Source: Roseomonas sp. (GTDB lineage: Bacteria; Pseudomonadota; Alphaproteobacteria; Acetobacterales; Acetobacteraceae). From it: a stretch of 64,000 nucleotides of DNA. The DNA lies in contig JADCFX010000003.1 in assembly GCA_020249285.1 (NCBI GenBank), positions 1 through 64,000 of the forward strand, in the 5' to 3' direction. Positions 38,534 to 48,046 of the stretch are shown here, one piece after another; positions within the stretch are counted from its first letter, which is position 1; each line of letters starts with the position of its first letter. The notes beneath the pieces were generated by a model, which ran no database searches, was not told where the DNA came from, and worked only from the letters and a program-made list of their open reading frames with translations. Made by a program: the position numbers and the translations under genes.

Positions 38534-38548
38534 GTCTGCTCCCCTTTT

Positions 38549-40492
38549 TCAGTGCCGAGCCGCGGCACGGCGGCGCGCCCGCAGAACACCCATGACCAGC
38601 GCGAGAATCGTCAGCAGCACCGGCACGGCGGCGATATTGAGGATACGGAGCCGTGTTTCCAACCCTTCAATATCGCGCCTGAGGTCAAGCTGCACCGCGC
38701 GCAATTGCTGACGGGTACGCAGGATTTCCTCCCGCGCACTATCAATTTCCGCGCGCTGTTCGGCGCTGATTACGGCATTGGTCTGGCCGCGCTCAGCCCC
38801 ACCCTGCGGGCCTTGGCGCAATTCGCGCAGGCGTTTTTCGGTCGCTTCCAGGCGCTGAGTCAATTCACGTTCCGTCTGGCGAAAACGCGCTTCCGCATCG
38901 CGGCGGATATCATCCACCACTTCGAACGGGCGGAGCGATTCACCGCGTGAGCGCAGCGAAATCAGCGCATCGCCGCCGGCCATGGTATCCACCAGATTCG
39001 CGATCAGCGCACCATTATCGCTGAAGGGCGTCGCCACTTGCTGCCCAAAGAAATCCTGCACGCGCACCCAGAAGCGATCTTCCAGCACATCCGCATCATG
39101 GATCACGATGATATTGGCCGCACCCTCGCTTTTCGCACGATGCGCCGGGAAATCGGCGGGGCGTTCTGCGCCTTGCGGTGGTGGCGGAGGGCCATCCGGG
39201 AAGGCCGTGCCGACTTCGCCGCGCAGCCGCGCTGCCAGCACGCGGGTTTGCCCATCAGGCCGGAAATCCGCCAGCAATTGCGTGGGGTTCGGATTGTCGC
39301 GCACCTTCGCCGCATCCGCTTCCATGCTCCGCGGGCTTGAGGTGATGAGCGGCGTGAATTCCACCCGCGCGCCATCCTTCCGCCGCAGCAAACCCGCCGA
39401 GGCAAAGGTCACCTGATTAAGCTGCGCGGTCGCGACTTCCCCCTGCGCGATGGAATCGCCCTGCGCATTGAACCAGGCGACGTAATCCACCGCCTGCACC
39501 CTATCCTGCGGATTGGCACGCACGCGCCAGGCGCCGCGCAAATCCAGCACCACTCTATCGGTGGGCGCTTCAATGCCCCAGGCATTGGTCAGGCGTTCCA
39601 GGCTGGATGCGGTATTGGCGGGCGGGCGACCCCCGGGGCCGGGGCGTGACGCCTGGCCTTCGGAATGCGGGTCAATCAACAAAATCAGCTTGCCACCACG
39701 CAGCACGAATTGATCAACGGCATATTGCGCTGCCTCCGACAATCCTTGCGGATGCGCCAGGATCATCACCTGGATGTCGTTTTCAATCACCTGCGCATCC
39801 ATGGGCACATCGCGCAAAGTGAAGAATTGCCGGAGACTATTCATCACCGCGAAGGGCTGTCCCATGGCGGCCTGGCGCATCATCATCGCGCGCGGGTCGC
39901 CATTCAAAGGCAAGGGCGACATCACGCCAATCACCGGCCGGCGCGGGTTGGAAAGCTCATAGACCAAGCGCGTCAGATCAAATTCCAGAAAGCGTTCACG
40001 GTCCGGCTGGAAGAAGGGAATGTTGCGTTCATCATCCAGTAGATTGGCGCCAACCAGACCGAAATAGACCTGCTCACCGGATTGATCCACCGGCACGCCT
40101 TGCAGGCCAAAAGCGAGCGCGCGGTCTTCGGTTTCGCTGAAGGGCTCCGGGTCCAGCACTTCAAGCCTAAGCTTGCCGCCAGATACCGCGACATATTCAT
40201 CGAGCATCGCGCGCACGCGCTCCGCATAGGCGCCAAAGGCCGGGACGGCGGTGCCGAGCTTGCGTGAATAAAAAAGTCGCAGCGTCACCTGGTCTTGCAG
40301 ACCGGACAGCACGCTGCGCGTGCCATCCGACAGCGTGTAAAGTTTTTGTGCGGTGAGATCGAGCCGCGCGCGGGGCGCAAAACGCTCCACCAGCATATTG
40401 ACGCCGATGGCAAGTGCCAGCGCCGCCACAACGCCAAGCGCCGAGGACCAGATGCGGCGCGTGCCGGGCTTTGCCCTGTTTTGATCAGCCAT
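38549..40492 (-). CDS. GldG-like ABC transport auxiliary protein
   Basis: The 647-residue protein has one N-terminal membrane helix (SSALGVVAALALAIGVNMLVERF), a large periplasmic domain and a C-terminal helix (LNIAAVPVLLTILALVMGVLRARRRAA). The text RARLDLTAQKLYTLSDGTRSVLSGLQDQVTLRLFYSRKL is the usual start of GldG/IFT52-type ABC auxiliary proteins, and QFVLRGGKLILLIDPHSE is the conserved core. A coiled coil precedes the C-terminal helix. GldG serves gliding in Bacteroidetes, but homologues occur in non-gliding Proteobacteria with unknown cargo. It starts 3 bp after the permease. Confidence 0.9.
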   Translation of the reverse strand: MADQNRAKPGTRRIWSSALGVVAALALAIGVNMLVERFAPRARLDLTAQKLYTLSDGTRSVLSGLQDQVTLRLFYSRKLGTAVPAFGAYAERVRAMLDEYVAVSGGKLRLEVLDPEPFSETEDRALAFGLQGVPVDQSGEQVYFGLVGANLLDDERNIPFFQPDRERFLEFDLTRLVYELSNPRRPVIGVMSPLPLNGDPRAMMMRQAAMGQPFAVMNSLRQFFTLRDVPMDAQVIENDIQVMILAHPQGLSEAAQYAVDQFVLRGGKLILLIDPHSEGQASRPGPGGRPPANTASSLERLTNAWGIEAPTDRVVLDLRGAWRVRANPQDRVQAVDYVAWFNAQGDSIAQGEVATAQLNQVTFASAGLLRRKDGARVEFTPLITSSPRSMEADAAKVRDNPNPTQLLADFRPDGQTRVLAARLRGEVGTAFPDGPPPPPQGAERPADFPAHRAKSEGAANIIVIHDADVLEDRFWVRVQDFFGQQVATPFSDNGALIANLVDTMAGGDALISLRSRGESLRPFEVVDDIRRDAEARFRQTERELTQRLEATEKRLRELRQGPQGGAERGQTNAVISAEQRAEIDSAREEILRTRQQLRAVQLDLRRDIEGLETRLRILNIAAVPVLLTILALVMGVLRARRRAAARH

Positions 40493-40495
40493 GAT

Positions 40496-41227
40496 CTAGT
40501 CAGCCTTCCGATGGTCAAGCACCACCGCATTCACGAAAAGCCAGAACCCGATGAAGGACGCGAAAAACACCACATCACGCAAAGCAATCACGCCGCGCGT
40601 GAGGCCATTGAAGCGTTCCGTGAGCGATAGCGCGCGCGCGACCTCCGCCAATACGGGCATGCGCTGGCTCAGGAAATCCGTCACCAAAGCGCTGCCGGCC
40701 ACGGCGAAAAGGAAGCAAACTGCCACGGCCAGCACAAAGGCGATCACCTGGTTCTTGGTCATGGCCGACATGGCGGAACCAATTGCAAGGTAAGCGCCCG
40801 CCATCAACAGGCAGGCGCCATAGCCAGCGGCGATCACGCCATTATCGGGGCGGCCCAGATAATTCACGGTCAATACCAGCGGGAAGGTCAGCGCCAGCGC
40901 AATGGCGCAAAAGGCCCAAGCCGCGAGGAATTTGCCAAGCACCGCCTGCCATTGCGCCATGGGCAGGGTCAGCAGCAATTCAATCGTGCCAAGCCGGCGT
41001 TCTTCCGCCCAAAGCCGCATCGTCAGCGCGGGCACCAGGAACAGGAACAACCAAGGCACGAAACCGAAGAAGGGGCCAAGATCAGCCTGACCGCGATTGA
41101 AGAAACCGCCCAGGCTGAAGGTCATGGCACCCGCCATCATCAGGAAAATCACGATGAAGACGTAAGCGACGGGGGTCGCGAAATAGCCGGCCAATTCGCG
41201 GCCAGCGACCAGCAGGGCAGCGCGCAT
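40496..41227 (-). CDS. GldF-like ABC transporter permease
   Basis: The 243-residue permease has six membrane helices and begins AALLVAGRELAGYFATPVAYVFIVIFLMMAGAMTFSLGGFFNRG, as in GldF/NosY-type ABC-2 permeases, with RLWAEERRLGTIELLLTLPMAQWQAVLGKFLAAW in the coupling region. It pairs with the ATPase encoded immediately upstream (stop and start share one base) and the GldG-like subunit downstream. Confidence 0.93.
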   Translation of the reverse strand: MRAALLVAGRELAGYFATPVAYVFIVIFLMMAGAMTFSLGGFFNRGQADLGPFFGFVPWLFLFLVPALTMRLWAEERRLGTIELLLTLPMAQWQAVLGKFLAAWAFCAIALALTFPLVLTVNYLGRPDNGVIAAGYGACLLMAGAYLAIGSAMSAMTKNQVIAFVLAVAVCFLFAVAGSALVTDFLSQRMPVLAEVARALSLTERFNGLTRGVIALRDVVFFASFIGFWLFVNAVVLDHRKAD

Positions 41228-41955
41228 CAGGCGGCCTCCTGCTTTAGGGTCAAATCGCGGAAGACCTGTTCCAGGGTTTTGCCGGGGGCTTCAAGCTGTT
41301 TCGGCGTGGCGTCGGCCAAAACCTTGCCGCGCGCGATGATGATGGCGCGGGTGCAGACCGCATCCACTTCTTCCAGGATATGCGTTGAAATCACGATGGC
41401 CTTTTCAGGCGCCATGCGGCGGATCAATTCCCGCACCTCATGCTTCTGGTTCGGGTCCAGGCCATCGGTTGGTTCATCCAACACCAGAACGGGCGGATCA
41501 TGCAGCAGCGCTTGCGCCAGGCCAACACGGCGTTTGAAACCTTTGGAGAGTGTCTCGATCGGTTGCAGGCGCACGCCTTCCAACTGCGTCATGGCCATGG
41601 CGCGGGCCATGCGTTCATTGGCCTCGGCGCCGCTGAAACCGCGAATGCGCGCGATGAAATGCAAAAACCCCGTGACGGTCATTTCCGGATAGGTGGGCGC
41701 GCCTTCGGGCAGATAGCCAAGCGCGCGTTTGGCCGCGACGGGCGCTTCAATCACATCCTGGCCGCAAATGCGCGCCGTGCCGGCAGTAGGGGTCACGAAG
41801 CCCGCCAGCATTTTCATGGTGGTGGATTTGCCGGCACCATTGGGGCCCAGGAAGCCCACAACCTCCCCGCGGTTCACCGTGAAGGAAACATCATCAACGG
41901 CGGTGAAGGCGCCAAAGCGCTTGGTCAGGCGCTCAATTTCGATCAGCGCGGCCAA
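41227..41955 (-). CDS. ABC transporter ATP-binding protein (GldA/NatA-like)
   Basis: This ATPase powers the Gld-like exporter. It has Walker A GPNGAGKST, the Q-loop region, signature-type LSKGFKRRVGLAQALLHDPPVLVLDEPTDGLDPNQ (with Walker B) and the switch His in ISTHILEEV. At 242 residues it is a single nucleotide-binding domain, so it should act as a dimer with the permease. It is the first gene of a five-gene minus-strand operon. A gap of about 100 bp to recG upstream probably contains the promoter. Confidence 0.94.
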   Translation of the reverse strand: MAALIEIERLTKRFGAFTAVDDVSFTVNRGEVVGFLGPNGAGKSTTMKMLAGFVTPTAGTARICGQDVIEAPVAAKRALGYLPEGAPTYPEMTVTGFLHFIARIRGFSGAEANERMARAMAMTQLEGVRLQPIETLSKGFKRRVGLAQALLHDPPVLVLDEPTDGLDPNQKHEVRELIRRMAPEKAIVISTHILEEVDAVCTRAIIIARGKVLADATPKQLEAPGKTLEQVFRDLTLKQEAA

Positions 41956-42057
41956 AGCCTATCTCCCCTTATCCTGCCTCAACTCAATTCTTTGCAACGT
42001 GGCGCGCCGCGATTTGACCCTTCCGGCGCTGGCTTGCAAGCCCCAGGGGGCAGCAGG

Positions 42058-44175
42058 TCACCCGGCATCCAAGGGCGCCATGGAAAGATCATGGCCGAAA
42101 AGCCTGAGCAAAAGCCGCGCTGCCTGCCCGCGCGGGGAGGAGAGCGCGCCATCGCGGGTCAGCAGGGCTTCCGCATCCCGATGGGCAATCTGCACCAGCC
42201 GCGAAAACTCATCCGGGTCTTCCCGCGCATCAAACAGCCGGGCGCCGGGCAGGCCGGCTTGCCGCGCGCCCAAAGCATCGCCACCGCCGCGCGTTTTCAA
42301 ATCCTCCTCGGCGATCACGAAACCATCTTCGGTGTCGCGCAGCACCAAAAGGCGCCGCCTTTCGCCATCACTCAGGCCGGGGGAATGGACCAGCAGGCAG
42401 GAAGACGCTTCCTTGCCCCGCCCGACGCGCCCGCGGAGCTGATGCAGCGCCGCAAGCCCAAAGCGTTCCGCCTGTTCAATCAGCATGATGGTCGCTTCCG
42501 GCACATCCACGCCGACCTCAATGACGGTGGTGGCGACCAGGATATTGGTCCGCCCAGCGGCGAAATCGCCCAAGGCGGCTTCGCGCACCGAAACATCCTG
42601 CATGCCATGGGCCAGACCAACCCGGCCCGGGAAATGGGCGGAAAGCTCGGCAAAGCGGTCCTCGGCGGCGACACTGTCATCCTTTTCGCTGCCGGTGATG
42701 GCGCGCACCACCCAATAGGCCCGCGCGCCGCGCGCCACGGCCTCATGCAGCCGGGCGACAATTTCCGGCAGGCGTTCCTGGTTCAAGATGCGGGTCGCGA
42801 TGGGCTGGCGCCCGGCGGGTTTGCCAGCCATGCGGCTGACGGCCATTTCGCCCCATTGGGTCAGCAACAGCGTGCGGGGGATGGGCGTTGCGGTCATGAC
42901 CAGCATATCCGCCGCCTGGCCCTTTTCCGCCAGCAATAGGCGCTGCGCCACGCCGAAGCGGTGCTGTTCATCCACCACGGCCAGGCCCAGATCCTTGAAG
43001 GCCACCCCATCCTGAAACAGCGCATGGGTGCCAACCACGATGGGCAGCGTTCCATCCGCCAAGCCTTGCAGCACGCGGCGCCTTTCCTTGCCCTTCACAC
43101 TGCCGGCCAACAACGCCACTGGCACCCCTGCGGCGCCGCAAAGCCGCTCAAAACTTCGCAAATGCTGCCGCGCGAGCAATTCCGTCGGCGCCATCAAGGC
43201 GGCCTGGGCACCCGCTTCCACGGCCCGCAGCATGGCCATCAGCGCGACCAGGGTTTTGCCGGCGCCGACATCGCCTTGCAGCAGGCGCAGCATCCGCCTT
43301 GGCGCGGCCAGATCAGCATCAATCTCCGCCATGGCCTGAAGCTGGGAAGGCGTTGGCGCATGGCCAAAGGCGGCCAAAGCAGGGCCGCGCAGACGCTCAT
43401 TGCCCATCAGTGCCCGGCCCGGCCTTTCGCGAGACCGGCGCCGCACCAGGCCAAGGGCGATCTGCCCCGCCAGCAATTCATCATAGCCAAGCCGGCGGCG
43501 CGGCGCCTCGGCGCTTTGTGCCTGGGGCGCGTGCAGGGCGCGCAAAGCCTCGGCAAAGCCCGGCCAGGCTTCGCGCTTCAGCAACGGGCCATCCACCCAT
43601 TCCGGCAGATCCGGCAGCGCTTTCAGCGCCCCATCCAGCGCATCGGCCATATTCCGCCAGGAAAGCCCGGCCGTCAGTGGCCACATGGGCTGCCAAAGCG
43701 GGATGCTGAGCGGCGGTTCCACCAGCGGGTCCGCATCCAATTCCAATTGCCGGGCGCGCTGATAGGGTTTGAGCCGCCCCGCCACACGCCGCTCAGCGCC
43801 CTGCGGGAAGGCGCGCGCCAGCGCCGTGCCGGCCCAAGTAGCGCGGGAGAAGGAAATCAGCGCCACCGGATCAGCGCCACAGACCGCCGGCACCGTCCAG
43901 GGGCCGCGCCCGCCGCGCGCCGGTGCGCCGGTGATGCGGAGTTCCAGCGTGACTTCCTGGCCCTCAATCGCGCTCGCCAACCCGCGCAAAACCGGGCGAT
44001 GCTGCACCCGTTCCGGCAGATGCAGCAGCAAATCCAGCACCCGGCCACCGCCCGCCGCGCGCGTCAGCAATTCCGGCTTGCGCAGCCCAGGCAGGCTTTC
44101 GATTGGCGCCAATAGCTGCGCGAGGGGGTCCTCGGCGGTGTTGGTCGGTTCGGGGCGGGCTGACAGGATTCCCAT
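42058..44175 (-). CDS. recG: ATP-dependent DNA helicase RecG
   Basis: RecG remodels stalled forks and Holliday junctions. The 705-residue product has an N-terminal wedge/OB domain, Walker A LLQGDVGAGKTLVALMAM, the DEQHRFGV motif (VVDEQHRFGVAQR), TATPIPRTL and a C-terminal helicase domain with ATTVIEVGVDVPEA and QLRGRVGRGKEASSCLL. Length is normal. It is divergent from sdhE-mfd with only 37 bp between start codons, a conserved alphaproteobacterial arrangement. Confidence 0.97.
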   Translation of the reverse strand: MGILSARPEPTNTAEDPLAQLLAPIESLPGLRKPELLTRAAGGGRVLDLLLHLPERVQHRPVLRGLASAIEGQEVTLELRITGAPARGGRGPWTVPAVCGADPVALISFSRATWAGTALARAFPQGAERRVAGRLKPYQRARQLELDADPLVEPPLSIPLWQPMWPLTAGLSWRNMADALDGALKALPDLPEWVDGPLLKREAWPGFAEALRALHAPQAQSAEAPRRRLGYDELLAGQIALGLVRRRSRERPGRALMGNERLRGPALAAFGHAPTPSQLQAMAEIDADLAAPRRMLRLLQGDVGAGKTLVALMAMLRAVEAGAQAALMAPTELLARQHLRSFERLCGAAGVPVALLAGSVKGKERRRVLQGLADGTLPIVVGTHALFQDGVAFKDLGLAVVDEQHRFGVAQRLLLAEKGQAADMLVMTATPIPRTLLLTQWGEMAVSRMAGKPAGRQPIATRILNQERLPEIVARLHEAVARGARAYWVVRAITGSEKDDSVAAEDRFAELSAHFPGRVGLAHGMQDVSVREAALGDFAAGRTNILVATTVIEVGVDVPEATIMLIEQAERFGLAALHQLRGRVGRGKEASSCLLVHSPGLSDGERRRLLVLRDTEDGFVIAEEDLKTRGGGDALGARQAGLPGARLFDAREDPDEFSRLVQIAHRDAEALLTRDGALSSPRGQAARLLLRLFGHDLSMAPLDAG

Positions 44176-44212
44176 CAGCCTCTATATGCCAGCGCCTTGA
44201 GACTAGAGCGAT

Positions 44213-44485
44213 ATGCCAGACCCAACAGAACTCGATGCCCGCCGCCGCCGCCTTGTTTTTCGCGCCCAGCATCGCGGCACCAAGGAAACCGATATCCTGA
44301 TCGGCGGCTTTGTCGCGCGCCATATCGGCAGCCTTTCGGATGCCGATGTGACGGCCTTGGAAGAAATCCTGGAACTCTGGGATGTGGATTTGGCCGATTG
44401 GCTTTCCGGCCGGCGCCCGATTCCCCCCGAACATGACCACCCGCTGCTTCGCCGGATCATGGCCGAAGCCAGCAGCGGGCCATGA
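44213..44485 (+). CDS. sdhE: FAD assembly factor SdhE
   Basis: SdhE assists covalent flavin attachment to succinate dehydrogenase. The 90-residue product has RRRRLVFRAQHRGTKETDILIGGFVARHIGSLSDADVTALEEILELWDVDLADWLSG, with the RGxxE motif (RGTKE) that contacts SdhA. It lies between recG and mfd and overlaps mfd by ATGA. Confidence 0.95.
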   Translation: MPDPTELDARRRRLVFRAQHRGTKETDILIGGFVARHIGSLSDADVTALEEILELWDVDLADWLSGRRPIPPEHDHPLLRRIMAEASSGP

Positions 44486-47400
44486 AGCCGGTTACCATCC
44501 ATGGCGCGCCTGAGGGTTTCGATGCGCTGCTGGTCGCGCGTCGTCGGGCGGAGATTGAGGCACCCATCGCCCATGTCTGCCGCGATGATGCGCGCATGGC
44601 CCGCATGGCGGAGGCTTTGGGCTTCTTCGCGCCGGAGATTGAGGTGCTGCGCCTCCCGGCATGGGATTGCCTGCCCTATGATCGCGTTTCGCCCAATCCT
44701 GAAATCATCGCCGAACGTGTTGCGACGCTGACGCGGTTGTTGGAAGCACCGAAGCGCCCGCGCGTATTGCTCACCACCGTGAATGCGCTGGTGCAGAAAG
44801 TGGCGCCGCCTTCGGTGTTTGAAGGCGCCACACTTTCGCTGGAGAAATCCGGCCGCATCCAGCCGGAAAAGCTGACCGAATTTCTGGAAGCCAATGGCTA
44901 TCACCGCACCGGCACGGTGATGGAACATGGCGAATATGCTGTGCGCGGCGGCATTATTGATCTGTTTCCGGCGGGTGAGGCAGAGCCTTTGCGGCTCGAT
45001 TTCTTCGGTGATGAGATCGAGGATATGCGCCGCTTTGATACGGCCAACCAACGCAGCGGCAAGGTAGTACCCGCGCTTTCCTTGCGTCCCGTTGGTGAAG
45101 TGTTTTTGGATGAGGCATCGCGCACGCGCTTCCGCAGCGGCTACCGCGACTTATTCGGCGCGGCTGCGGCGGATGATCCGCTTTATGGCGCGATCAGTGC
45201 CGGGCGGCGCTATCCCGGCATGGAACATTGGGCTGGCCTGTTCCATGACAACATGGTGCCGCTATTGGACTATCTGCCGGGTGCCGAACTCAGCTTCGAT
45301 CACCAGGCTGAGGAAGTGCTGAAGGCGCGGCTTGAGATGATCACCGATCATTACGAAGCACGTCGCGTGCCTTCCCGCATTGGGGAAGGCGATGTGCCCT
45401 ATCGCCCCGCACCGCCTTCGACGCTTTATCTGGATGAAGCCGGCTGGGCAGCGATGCTGGCCGATTGCCGCGTGCTGCGCTTTTCGCCCTTCGCGGTACC
45501 GGATGGCATTGCCGCAGGCGGGCGCCCCGGCCCGCTTTTCGCCGAAGCCCGCAGCGCGGGGGAGAATGTTTTCGCCGCCTATGCCGCCATGGTGCAGGGC
45601 GAAGCCAAGGCCAAGCGCCGGCCTGTGCTGGCGGCCTGGTCGCGCGGGTCTCGTGAAAGGCTTGGCAATCTTTTGCGCGAAAATGGCGTGCGTGCCGAAG
45701 CGGCGGAGGATTGGAAAGCCGCGCGCGCGCTGCCGCCAGATGTTGTTGCCCTGGTGGTGATGGGGATTGAGCGCGGCTTTATTGCTGAAGGCATCGCTGT
45801 CACGGCTGAGCAGGATTTGCTCGGTGAACGTATCGCCCGCCCACCGCGCCGCCGCCGCAGGGCTGATCAATTCATCGCGGATGCGACGGAGATCGCCGAG
45901 GGTGATTTGGTGGTGCATCAGGATCACGGCATTGGCCGCTATGAAGGCCTTGTCACCATCGAAGTATCGGGCGCGCCGCATGATTGCCTGAAGCTGATTT
46001 ATGATGGCGGGGACAGGCTTTTTGTGCCTGTCGAGAATATCGAAATCCTCTCCCGCTTCGGTTCTGAAGGCATGGGGGTCGCTCTCGATAAGCTTGGCGG
46101 TGTTTCCTGGCAGAATCGTAAGGCCAAGGCCAAGTCACGCATTCGCGACATGGCCGCCGAGTTGATCCGCACCGCGGCCATGCGGCGCATGAAAGATGGC
46201 ACTTTGGCCACGCCGCCTGAGGGGATGTGGGATGAGTTTTGTGCCCGCTTCCCCTTTGCCGAGACGGAAGATCAATCCCGCGCCATTGCCGATGTGCTGG
46301 AAGACCTTTCTGCCGGAAGGCCCATGGATCGGCTGATTTGCGGCGATGTTGGCTTCGGCAAGACGGAAATCGCGCTGCGCGCTGCCTTTGTGGTGGCGAT
46401 GTCCGGCGCGCAAGTCGCGGTGGTGGTGCCGACCACGCTGCTCGCGCGCCAGCATCATCGCGTTTTCCAGAAGCGCTTTGAAGGTTTCCCCTTGCGAATC
46501 GCGCAACTCTCCCGCCTGGTGACGGCCAAGGATGCGGCGGAAACGCGGGAAGCCATGAAGCGCGGCGATATCAATATCGTCATCGGCACCCATGCGCTTT
46601 TGGCGAAGGGGATTGAATTTGCCGATCTCGGCCTGCTGGTGGTGGATGAGGAACAGCATTTTGGTGTGCGGCACAAGGAAGCGCTGAAGGCGCTGAAATC
46701 CGATGTGCATGTGCTGACGCTGACGGCCACGCCCATTCCGCGCACGTTGCAACTGGCGCTGACGGGCGTGCGTGAGATGAGCGTGATCGCAACGCCCCCG
46801 GTAGATAGGCTTGCGGTGCGCACCTTCATCATGCCTTGGGATGCGGTGGTGTTGCGCGAAGCCATCCAGCGCGAACGCTTTCGGGGCGGGCAGATTTTCT
46901 GCGTGGTGCCGCGCATTGAAGATATGGCGAAGCTTGCCGAACGCTTGGCGGAAATTGTGCCGGAAGCACGCATGGTGCAGGCCCATGGCCGCTTGACGCC
47001 GACCGAACTTGAACGCGTCATGACGGAATTCGGCGATGGCAAGCATGATATTTTGCTGTCCACCAATATCGTTGAAAGCGGCTTGGATATGCCGGCGGTG
47101 AATACGCTGATCATCCACCGCGCGGATATGTTTGGGCTCGCTCAGCTTTATCAGCTGCGCGGGCGCGTTGGGCGCGGCAAGCTGCGCGGTTATGCGTATC
47201 TTACCTGGCCGGAAGCGCATCGGCTTTCGGCGGCGGCGGAAAAGCGGCTGGAGGTGATGCAGACGCTGGATAATCTGGGTGCCGGCTTCACCTTGGCGTC
47301 GCATGATTTGGATATTCGCGGCGCGGGCAATCTGTTGGGTGAAGAACAATCCGGCCAGATCCGCGAAGTGGGTATCGAGCTTTACCAGCAAATGCTGGAA

Positions 47401-47913
47401 GAAGCCGTGGCGGATATCAAAGCCGGCGCCGAGGGGCAGGAGAGTGAGCGGGATTGGACGCCGCAGATCAACCTTGGCCTGCCGGTGCTGATCCCGGAAA
47501 ACTACGTGACCGACCTACCCGTGCGCCTTGGGCTTTATCGGCGTATCGGCGGTTTGGCGACCGATGGCGAGAATGACGCCATGGCGGCGGAATTGGCCGA
47601 TCGATTCGGCCCCTTGCCGGCGGAGGTTGAAAACCTGCTGCAAGTGGTCGCGATCAAACGGCTCTGTCGGGATTCGGGGGTGGAAAAGCTGGATGCTGGG
47701 CCGAAGGGGCTGGTGCTGAGCTTCCGGGGGCAGAATTTCGCCAATCCCGGCGGGCTGATTACCTGGATCCAGGGGCAGAAGGGGGCTGTGAAGCTCCGCC
47801 CCGATGCCAAGCTGGCGCTGATTCGCGATATGGACCTGGCGGAGCGGGTGAAGCGGGCGCGAGATTTGCTGCGCGTGCTGGCGCGGCTGGCGGGGGACAA
47901 TAAGCGCGTTTGA
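44482..47913 (+). CDS. mfd: Transcription-repair coupling factor Mfd
   Basis: Mfd removes RNA polymerase stalled at lesions and recruits UvrA. The 1143-residue product has an N-terminal UvrB-like module (PAWDCLPYDRVSPNPEI, YAVRGGIIDLFPAGE), an RNA-polymerase-interacting domain (EGDLVVHQDHGIGRYEGLVTIE), RecG-like translocase motifs (Walker A CGDVGFGKTEIALRAAF, DEEQHFGVRHKE, TATPIPRTLQLALTG, NIVESGLDMPAVNTLII, QLRGRVGRGK) and a C-terminal D7 domain (LPVRLGLYRRIGGL). Full length and intact. It is translationally coupled to sdhE. Confidence 0.98.
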   Translation: MKPVTIHGAPEGFDALLVARRRAEIEAPIAHVCRDDARMARMAEALGFFAPEIEVLRLPAWDCLPYDRVSPNPEIIAERVATLTRLLEAPKRPRVLLTTVNALVQKVAPPSVFEGATLSLEKSGRIQPEKLTEFLEANGYHRTGTVMEHGEYAVRGGIIDLFPAGEAEPLRLDFFGDEIEDMRRFDTANQRSGKVVPALSLRPVGEVFLDEASRTRFRSGYRDLFGAAAADDPLYGAISAGRRYPGMEHWAGLFHDNMVPLLDYLPGAELSFDHQAEEVLKARLEMITDHYEARRVPSRIGEGDVPYRPAPPSTLYLDEAGWAAMLADCRVLRFSPFAVPDGIAAGGRPGPLFAEARSAGENVFAAYAAMVQGEAKAKRRPVLAAWSRGSRERLGNLLRENGVRAEAAEDWKAARALPPDVVALVVMGIERGFIAEGIAVTAEQDLLGERIARPPRRRRRADQFIADATEIAEGDLVVHQDHGIGRYEGLVTIEVSGAPHDCLKLIYDGGDRLFVPVENIEILSRFGSEGMGVALDKLGGVSWQNRKAKAKSRIRDMAAELIRTAAMRRMKDGTLATPPEGMWDEFCARFPFAETEDQSRAIADVLEDLSAGRPMDRLICGDVGFGKTEIALRAAFVVAMSGAQVAVVVPTTLLARQHHRVFQKRFEGFPLRIAQLSRLVTAKDAAETREAMKRGDINIVIGTHALLAKGIEFADLGLLVVDEEQHFGVRHKEALKALKSDVHVLTLTATPIPRTLQLALTGVREMSVIATPPVDRLAVRTFIMPWDAVVLREAIQRERFRGGQIFCVVPRIEDMAKLAERLAEIVPEARMVQAHGRLTPTELERVMTEFGDGKHDILLSTNIVESGLDMPAVNTLIIHRADMFGLAQLYQLRGRVGRGKLRGYAYLTWPEAHRLSAAAEKRLEVMQTLDNLGAGFTLASHDLDIRGAGNLLGEEQSGQIREVGIELYQQMLEEAVADIKAGAEGQESERDWTPQINLGLPVLIPENYVTDLPVRLGLYRRIGGLATDGENDAMAAELADRFGPLPAEVENLLQVVAIKRLCRDSGVEKLDAGPKGLVLSFRGQNFANPGGLITWIQGQKGAVKLRPDAKLALIRDMDLAERVKRARDLLRVLARLAGDNKRV

Positions 47914-47948
47914 TTTTCAGTGGGTCTCGGCGCTATCAGGGTGTTGAT

Positions 47949-48021
47949 GGGCCTGTAGCTCAATGGTCAGAGCGGACCGCTCATAACGGTTTGGTTGCAG
48001 GTTCGAGTCCTGCCGGGCCCA
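47949..48021 (+). tRNA. tRNA-Ile2 (anticodon CAT, lysidine type)
   Basis: The 73-nt sequence folds as a full cloverleaf: acceptor GGGCCTG/CGGGCCC, D stem GCTC/GAGC, anticodon stem GACCG/CGGTT with loop CTCATAA, T stem GCAGG/CCTGC and T loop TTCGAGT. The anticodon is CAT. The D-loop and TTGGTTGC variable region resemble bacterial tRNA-Ile2, whose C34 becomes lysidine, more than elongator or initiator Met; that identity is inference. CCA is not encoded. Confidence 0.9.
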
Positions 48022-48046
48022 TTTTTGCCCGTAAACGGGCAAAAAT
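48021..48046. repeat. Perfect 12-bp inverted repeat directly after tRNA-Ile2
   Basis: ATTTTTGCCCGT-AA-ACGGGCAAAAAT is a perfect palindrome whose first base is the tRNA discriminator. T residues are on the 5' arm and A residues on the 3' arm, the reverse of a classical bidirectional terminator, so no U run follows the stem. It may guide 3'-end processing or end the transcript without a U tract. Confidence 0.6.

Noticed and set aside
46135-47391. 418-residue ORF antisense to mfd
   Set aside because: It lies entirely within the clearly functional mfd gene and shows no domain.
48021-48046. Palindrome after tRNA-Ile2 as a standard intrinsic terminator
   Set aside because: The U-rich side is on the 5' arm and no U run follows the stem on either strand.
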